Shown here: positions 57,768 to 64,000 of the stretch, piece after piece
Layout of the letters: every line of letters starts with the position of its first letter
Position numbering within the stretch: the first letter of the stretch is position 1
Assembly: GCA_000151295.1 (NCBI GenBank)
Contig: GG745340.1
Coordinates: forward strand, 1,231,154 to 1,295,153
Length of the DNA: 64,000 bases
Direction: 5' to 3'
DNA from: Allomyces macrogynus ATCC 38327
Taxonomy: Eukaryota > Blastocladiomycota > Blastocladiomycetes > Blastocladiales > Blastocladiaceae
Program-made: the position numbers and the translations under genes
Notes under the pieces: model-generated
The model's input: the letters and a program-made list of their open reading frames with translations, nothing else
Database searches by the model: none
Told to the model about the DNA's origin: nothing

Positions 57768-60700
57768 ATGTGCGCTGCACACGCTGCGGTCCCCGGCAAG
57801 CGGCGTCGCCGAAATGGCCGCACCAGAGCAACGGCCACGCGGACGGCGATTGCGCTCTCGGCCACGGTGATCTCGGTTCTTCTGGTCGTGATCCTGGCGC
57901 CATGGGCCCGAATGCGCGTCGAGGCTGCGCAGTTTACCATTGGCGTCGTGATGCCGACGAATCATCCTGGTCCGTGTCTCACCTTGCTCGCCCAAGTCGC
58001 CCGACTCGCGCTGACCCGTGTGGCTTCTCTCCATCCGTAGCCGTCGGCGGTATCTCGACGCAAATCAACGATGTTATCCAAGTCGCCGCCGTGCAAGCCG
58101 CTTCGCTCGACTCGGCAAACTCCTACACGTTTCTGCCCATCGACTCGGGGTTCACGCAGGCGCGCGGCATCGCCGCCATGTACCGGGCCATGGGCAACGG
58201 GTCGGTCGCGATCATTGGTGAGCTGAGCTCGCAAAACTCACTCGCGATTGCGCTCGCCGCGAACCGGTACAAGTTGTGGCAGTGTTCGGGCGCATCAACG
58301 TCGAGGTACTGTTCGAACAGCATCATGCGGATACGCGACGGAGCAGGAGCGCTGACCGATGGTTCGTTTCTTTTCGTAGCGCGTTGAGCGACAAAGCCAA
58401 TTTCCCGTACTTCTTTCGCACGATCCAAGTCGGTATTTTCGCAAACTGATATCGGATCCACGTACTTTGCGCTCACCTCAATTCACGACTGCTTTGTCTA
58501 GGACGACCCGCAGCAGGGCGTCGCCATGGCCTACTTTTTGCGCTCCATGGGGTGGAGGTCGGTCAACACACTGTCGAGCTCCGATTCTGTGCGATCACTC
58601 TGTCATACGTAGTTCGCCGCCGCCGAAGCTCTTGCGCTCATCACCATTTTGAATCGTGTAGTATGGCCAATCGAGTCCGTTCTCGCGCGCGTTTCGAGTC
58701 CTTCATCACGACATGCGCTGACCCTCCGAACATTTCCTAGTCTCCTCGAGTTTCATGACCGCGGCCGCGGCACTTGGCATTGACGTGGTCTCAAACCAAG
58801 TCTTTTCGCTCACTGCGACCGACTACACTTTCCAGCTCAAAGCCATTGCCGAGTCCGGGTCCAACATTATTGTCTACGTGGGCGTACCCGACAATGCCGT
58901 CACGGTCCTGCGACAAGCACGGACCATGGGCCTGCTCACACCGCATTATGCGTGGGTCGGACCCGACGCGCTCGGGCTCTACTTTGGCTCGGTCACGCCC
59001 AACACCGCGCAGACGGCGGCCGATAACGCGCTCGTCAACGGCTTCCTCTACGTGTATCCGCGGCAAAACGGGCAGAACACGCAGTATGCGGCGTTGCAGG
59101 CGCAGTATCGCACGGCCGTGGGTGCAAGTGCGATTGTGGATACGGTGCCGTATGGAATCGCGTTTGCGGATTGCGCGACCGCGATGGTACTCGGCATCAA
59201 GCGGATCGTGGGGGTGTATGGGGCCGCGGCCGTGCAGGCCGGGACGCATTCGGCCACGCTCAATGATTTTCTCGCGCCGTTTACGGGCGCGTCGGGCGAT
59301 GTGACGTTTGACAGCGCCGGGAATCGCCAAGGGTACGACCTGAATCACAACGTGATTGCGCATCTGTTCAATTCTCACCCCCATCATGTCGACTAGTGTG
59401 TTTGACGTGATGAACATTTGGAATGGTGCGACGACCACCGTTTACTCGATCCAGACCAACTACTCGGTCTCGCCCGTCGCCGCACCCACGTTCCTGTCGG
59501 GTATGTCGACAGTCCCTGCCGACCGCCCGCAGCAAACAATTCTCTACCCGCAGTGGACCGACGCTGGCGTCCAAGTGCTTGCGGCGCTTCGCGTACTCGC
59601 GATTGTCTGGTTCCTCGTGTCGCTCGGGTACACGTTTGTGCGCCGGCATCAATCCGTCGTGAAAAATCTCTCGTTCCCGTTTCTTGCAAGTATCACGGTG
59701 GGATGTGTCTTGGTGCTCGTGTCCGAGTTCTTGGTCGTCGACGTGCCGACGCGGTTTTCATGCCATGGCGCCGCGTGGATTTTCACGATGGGGTACGAGC
59801 TCGTGTTGGCGTCGGCGGCGGTCAAGACGTTCCGCGTCTACAAGATCTTTGGTATGTGCTTGATAGCTCTGCTGTTGACTTCGGAATCCAACTGACGACC
59901 GTGTTGACATAATGAACAATCAACAAGGCGCTCGCCAAGCTGAAAAACATTTCGAACCGCGCGCTTTTCTCCAAGATTGCTGCAGTCATGGTCGCACAGA
60001 CGCTCGTGTTTGCGATTTGGGTCGGCGTCGCGCCGCGGTGGCCCGAACTCGTCAGCACCAAGCTCTACCTGTCCTACGCGTGCAAGCAGGAGAACGACAC
60101 CGCGTACCTGGTCGTGCTCGCCGTGTCGCTCGCATACAATATCGGGATTCTGCTCACCGTGTGTTTTTTCGCATACAAGGTGCGGTCGGGTGCCTGGTCG
60201 TCGGGTTCGGGCGATGGCTCACGATGTTCTGGTTTGGGTAGACGCGCAACGTGATGAGCGGTTTCCGAGAAACATCGTTTATCTTGTACACGGGTATGCT
60301 TCCTTTTTTGATGGAGAGTCGAAATAGACTTCCTAATGCTTGCTGGCCCGTGTCGCTCGAATCTAGCCCAAGTGCGGAGTTTTCGTCGCCGGTTGCGATT
60401 TTCCCGCGCCATTTCAGGTCTCACTGACCATCTCGCGCATGTAGAACATCTTCCTGACGGGCATTCTCGCCTTGCTCCTGACGCTCATTCCGTTCACCGA
60501 CTTCGCCCTCGGTACGGCCACCACACCATCGCCAGACCCTCCACGCGCACCTCCACTCATCCCCGCCCACCAATTGCAGGCGCCTATTATGTCCGTGCCG
60601 TGCTCGTTTTCTACGCGACCGTCTTCGCGCACGGCGCGCTCGTCGGCCGCGTCGCCATCGCGCTCTGGCAACAGCCCGCGATCGCCACCCTCACGCAATT

Positions 60701-61373
60701 CCCCGACACCGGCAGCGCGTCCAAATCCGTCCTGCAATCGGTCGTGCACTCGCCCCTCGGCGGCACGCTCGCCGCGGCCGGTGCCGGCGGAGGCACCGCA
60801 TTCCCGGCGATCAAGGGCTCCACCGGTGCCCTGACCACCACGCCGGCCGCCGAATCCGCAACGACCGTGACAACCGGCCAGTTCCCCGTGAAACAGACGT
60901 CCAAGTGGCTCGCGCACTGGGTGCGGCACACGATTCACTTGTTCCCGAACGAGGGCATCCTCGCGCTCGTGCCCGACGGGACCGACGCGCGCGGCAAAGT
61001 CGGCACCGTCCTGCGGCTCTCCGCGACCCAGTATGACCCAGAACCGCCGGGCGCCGCGGGGATCCCGGCGGTGGAACTGTTCTGTCTTGGCAGCTCGTGG
61101 CTCGTGCAGATGGACCATCGCGATACGCATGCGGCTTGGGTCGCGCGACTGGGCGTGGTCGCGAAGGCGAGCGCGTCGTCGATGGGGAGGAACAGCGCAT
61201 CTGGCCGGAAGGGGATGAGTGGCGCGGGGAGGCTCCGGGCGCCGTCGAGGACGGGCACGGTCGCGGTGTCCGGGTCGCTTGTTGCGTCGCCGAGTAGCGT
61301 GATGGCGGCGATGCCGCCGAGTCCGGGGTCGCCGGCCAAGACTGAGTCGTCGGCGCTGATGGGTGGCAAGTGA
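57768..61373 (+). CDS. Class C (GABA-B-like) G-protein-coupled receptor with periplasmic-binding-like ectodomain
   Basis: Inferred exons: 57768-57969, 58041-58305, 58380-58428, 58502-58588, 58662-58674 (13 nt), 58741-59332, 59397-59850/1, 59928-60179, 60242-60292/3, 60445-60511, 60580-61373; about 941 residues. A hydrophobic signal-anchor (ATVISVLLVVILAPWA) precedes a type I periplasmic-binding fold: FTIGVVMPTN, IGELSSQNSLAIA, CSGASTSSALSDKANFPYFF, YGQSI (microexon), FMTAAAALGIDVVS, IIVYVGVPDN. A seven-helix domain starts at VLAALRVLAIVWFLVSLGYT and includes FRVYKIF, ALAKLKNISNRALF and TRNVMSGFRETSF. The tail is Ser/Gly-rich and cytosolic, with a globular-looking segment (KWLAHWVRHTIHLFPNEGIL). 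The two introns after KIF and after ILYT are in frame only if they start at the G before GTATG. The ligand is unknown. Confidence 0.85.
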
Positions 61374-62067
61374 GAAGTGGAGAGTGAAGAAGGAAAGAAG
61401 GGACTTGCGGTGATGGGACTCGATGAGCTCGATGAGGACTTGAGGAGCGGATATGTGCGGGAGAGGAAGGGCAAGACGGGGGAGACGGTAGGTATTTAGG
61501 AAGGAAGGTACACATTTAAATTCTGTCACGAAGTCACAAGTGTTGATCAATCGTGATATCGTTGGACGTGATGTGGACTGATGTGAAGCCTTTGTCGACA
61601 CTGGGTGTCGGTGTCAAGACCTTTTGCCGGTGTCGGTGTCGAATCTCTTGCATGTTGGGCGCGGCCTTGTTCTAGCCGGTTCGTACCCGACGCACGCGTC
61701 TCGTCGGTGCGCTTCGGTCGGTCGGACGGTCGCGCGCGACACGCGGCGCTTGGTTTGATGTGTTTGTGGGTCAACTGTCTTCATGGAATTACATGCCCCC
61801 GGGGATCTGCTTGGAGGGGCTTTTTTTGAAGTGCGCAGATCTCCAAGGCCAATCGGGGGGGGGGGGGGGGGAGGTGAGAAACGGCATGAAAACAGAGACA
61901 GTGCTGGGGAACGATGCGCGCGCCCTTTCGTTGACGCAAAAAGCCGAGCCAAGATGGGGGTAAAAATGATTGGCATGTTTTACACGCAAAAAAGCAGCGC
62001 TGATTCAGAGATTCAAAGCGCGGCGGGCCCGCCCAGCACCAAAAAAGAACGGAAAGATGGTCTCTCG
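61374..62067. other. Intergenic region between convergent genes
   Basis: A 694-bp gap with no gene seen; includes a 17-base G run at 61855-61871. Confidence 0.5.
61855..61871 (+). repeat. Homopolymer run of 17 G
   Basis: Uninterrupted G run in the 3' intergenic region. Could form G-quadruplex-like structure; its length is prone to sequencing error. Confidence 0.85.
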
Positions 62068-63753
62068 TCACAAGACGACTGACGTCACCACGGTCGTGGG
62101 CGTGACGGCCGTCAACGACAGGGCGCGGCGACGGCGAGGGATCGCGTCGGTACCGGCCTCGGACTTGGTCATGGGTCGGCGTGGCGGCTGCACGGCCGCG
62201 GGTGAGCCAGATACAGGCCGCATCGTGCGGCGCGCGCAGGGGGAGATGGATGCGACGGCGGTAGCGGGCGCGCGGCGTGCAGCAGTGCTGCAGACCGAAG
62301 GGACCGGCAGTCGAGTCGCGGTCGGGGTCGCAGGAGGGTTGATGATGCGCGCGTCAACCGGTGGGGGTTGCAAATCTGGCTCAGCAGTGCGCGACGACGG
62401 CACAGGTTTCCCCGTCGCATCGGCCGCGGTCGACACTGCAGCACCGGGTCGTGGCACATGTCGAGTAACGACCGGCGTTCGCGTACTCAGCAAAACGGCA
62501 CGACTCTCGCTGGCACGCGTCGTCGCGCTAAGATCCGGTGCCGTTGCAATCCGTCGAATCCGTGCCGGACTCGGTGAGGGTGGCACCTTCATCTCTACCC
62601 CCGTCGCGGACGACTTGCCCTTGACCCCCGGCGACATGCCGCGCGATCGGCGCAGCGCGTCCTGCAACCATCGCGGATCCACGTTTTCCTTGTCCTCGTA
62701 CATGCTCCACACGTCCCACGTGTGTTTCTCGATATCGGCAAACGACGCGATCGTGCGCCGGCGCTGGATCGTCGAGAGCCGGGCTGGGGACGGCGTAAGA
62801 GTGATGGGGAGAATGGAGCGAGGGCATGCGGGGGTCGCAATTGCGGTCGCAGACGAGATGGTCGCGCGGCGGGACGGGGCCGTGATGGGAGTGGAGATGG
62901 TCGCACGACGTGAAGGGGTCGCAATGGTGCTCTCGGTCGACGGGGTCGCGGGCCGGCGCAAAGAGGTGACGGAGGGCACAGCTGGTGTCGAGCGATAGAC
63001 CGGGGCCGTGACCGTAGCCGTGATCGTCAGTGCGGTTGTCGTGGTCGCATCAGCGGTTGCACCAACGTTCAAGACGGTGGAGAGCGGTGCAGACTTGGCG
63101 AGCGACACGTGGACATTGGGCGGCGGGATACGCGACGGCATGGCCGTGCTTACCACGGCGTGTGGGCGGGATGCCGACGGTGCGCGAAGCGGGGTAGGCG
63201 CAATCACAACCGGATCGTCAAGCTGTGCAGGCCCCGACGGCAGGTTATCAGCCACTGTCACGTCACGATTCGCCGCGGGAAATGGTGAACGGCATTGTCG
63301 TCGGCGGATAAGGGCGGGGTCGCGCGACTCAAGCAGGTTTCGGACTGAAATCCGTCGTCGGCAATATGGCTGGGATCACCATGGCCAATGCGTGGCACCC
63401 GAGCGCGAGACTCCGTCGCAAGACGTTTGCGTGGGCCGCTGCGCGTCGTCGTCGTCGTCCTCTGCAGCGGGCGATGGGAGCACGTGCGCGCGAACAACAG
63501 TGGACGGCGACGGCGACCGTGGCCGCTTGCGCTTGAGCACCGCCAATGGCGGCGGGATCGCACTTGCCGACGCCGGAACACTTGGTGAAGGTCGTGTCGG
63601 TGCGGTCGTGCCAGGCAAGAGTAGAGGGCTTGCCGCTGCGGGCGTCGGCAAGTGCGCTGCTGGCGACGTGGTCGTTGGGCATGATGGTGTGGCCGTTGCG
63701 TTCATGCTCTTGTTGATCGAGCCCGTGTTGACTGAGCGATGGTGGTCGGCCAT
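62068..63753 (-). CDS. Ser/Thr/Pro-rich protein with KEN-box-like motif, unknown
   Basis: Two open blocks on the minus strand read as one gene: 63753 to about 63370 (starting MADHHRSVNTGS and containing the basic NLS-like LKRKRPRSPSPS and an acidic run), and about 63250 to 62068. A splice acceptor (GTGACGTGACAG) lies just before the second block; the first block's donor is not settled. Nearly all of it is low-complexity Ser/Thr/Pro/Ala with many S/T-P sites. One ordered-looking island stands out, IQRRRTIASFADIEKHTWDV followed by WSMYEDKENVDPRWLQDAL. It contains a KEN motif of the type read by the anaphase-promoting complex. A nuclear, cell-cycle-regulated protein is a possibility only. Confidence 0.5.
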
Positions 63754-64000
63754 ACGTCGAGGACCACGTTCGTCAAGGAGGGAGAACCGGCCGATTTCTA
63801 GCAGTGCAGTCCCGAGCGCGCCGATGCGGAACCAACCGTCCTGGCAGCGTGGGCCCGAGGCAGATTGGTGGCCAGTTGACCACCGCGTGCAGGTCCAGGA
63901 AAACGGTGCACTTGGATGCGCTCGACGCCGCGAATGATTGGTGGTGCTTGACGGGAGACGCTACACGTCCGGATCATGCCAGAAAGCGCGCCGATGCGCA
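63754..64000. other. 5' flank of the last gene
   Basis: A 247-bp stretch to the window end, probably promoter of the minus-strand gene. Nothing recognised. Confidence 0.4.

Noticed and set aside
1..64000. CRISPR arrays, bacterial operons, prophage or insertion sequences
   Set aside because: The window is spliced eukaryotic DNA; no direct-repeat/spacer pattern or bacterial IS termini were seen.

Overview
The window is nuclear DNA of a GC-rich eukaryote with many short introns (mostly about 50-90 bp). Most donors read GTGCGT or GTACGT, with a CTGAC/CTAAT-like branch site close to the AG. Several genes point to a flagellated (zoosporic) early-diverging fungus: a DLEC1/CFAP81-like axonemal protein, a class C (GABA-B-like) receptor with a periplasmic-binding ectodomain, ferroportin, ARMC1, an Argonaute, and a tandem pair of large TmcB-like membrane proteins. 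Blastocladiomycota (Allomyces/Catenaria type) is my best guess; this is inference from gene content and not a search result.

Layout. 1-9.2 kb: two tandem TmcB-like genes, the first cut by the window edge, with matching exon structure. 9.8-12.4 kb: a GRDP-like gene (one frameshift) and a YFH7-like P-loop kinase, both on minus. 12.8-14.6 kb: DRG2 GTPase in ten exons. 15.1-15.7 kb: a short PEX19. 16.1-17.6 kb (minus): the 49-kDa subunit of complex I, divergent from an intronless 4.2-kb DLEC1-like gene (18.3-22.5 kb). 22.5-24.1 kb: a gene-free gap that holds a decayed fragment of the TmcB-like genes. 24.1-33.2 kb (minus): a 2,989-residue sacsin-like protein with two GHKL modules and a C-terminal BTB domain. 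34.8-39.2 kb: an ABCB full transporter, followed by a broken duplicate of its last exon. 40.3-42.0 kb (minus): ferroportin. 42.8-46.3 kb: kinesin-5. 47.9-49.5 kb (minus): a D-Ala-D-Ala-ligase-like ATP-grasp enzyme. 49.8-51.3 kb: ARMC1-like. 51.9-55.0 kb (minus): an Argonaute with a frameshift and an in-frame stop. 55.85-57.3 kb: a pogo/Tigger-type transposase relic almost free of CpG. 57.8-61.4 kb: the class C receptor. 62.1-63.75 kb (minus): a Ser/Thr/Pro-rich protein with a KEN motif.

There is no operon logic; genes are independent housekeeping, signalling, flagellar and transport loci. The items most worth a second look are the broken Argonaute beside a CpG-stripped transposon, two receptor introns that keep frame only if they begin with GG, the sacsin-BTB fusion, and exon-level duplication debris. 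Exon coordinates were derived by hand from splice signals, reading phase and remembered family sequences. They are consistent in phase unless stated otherwise.
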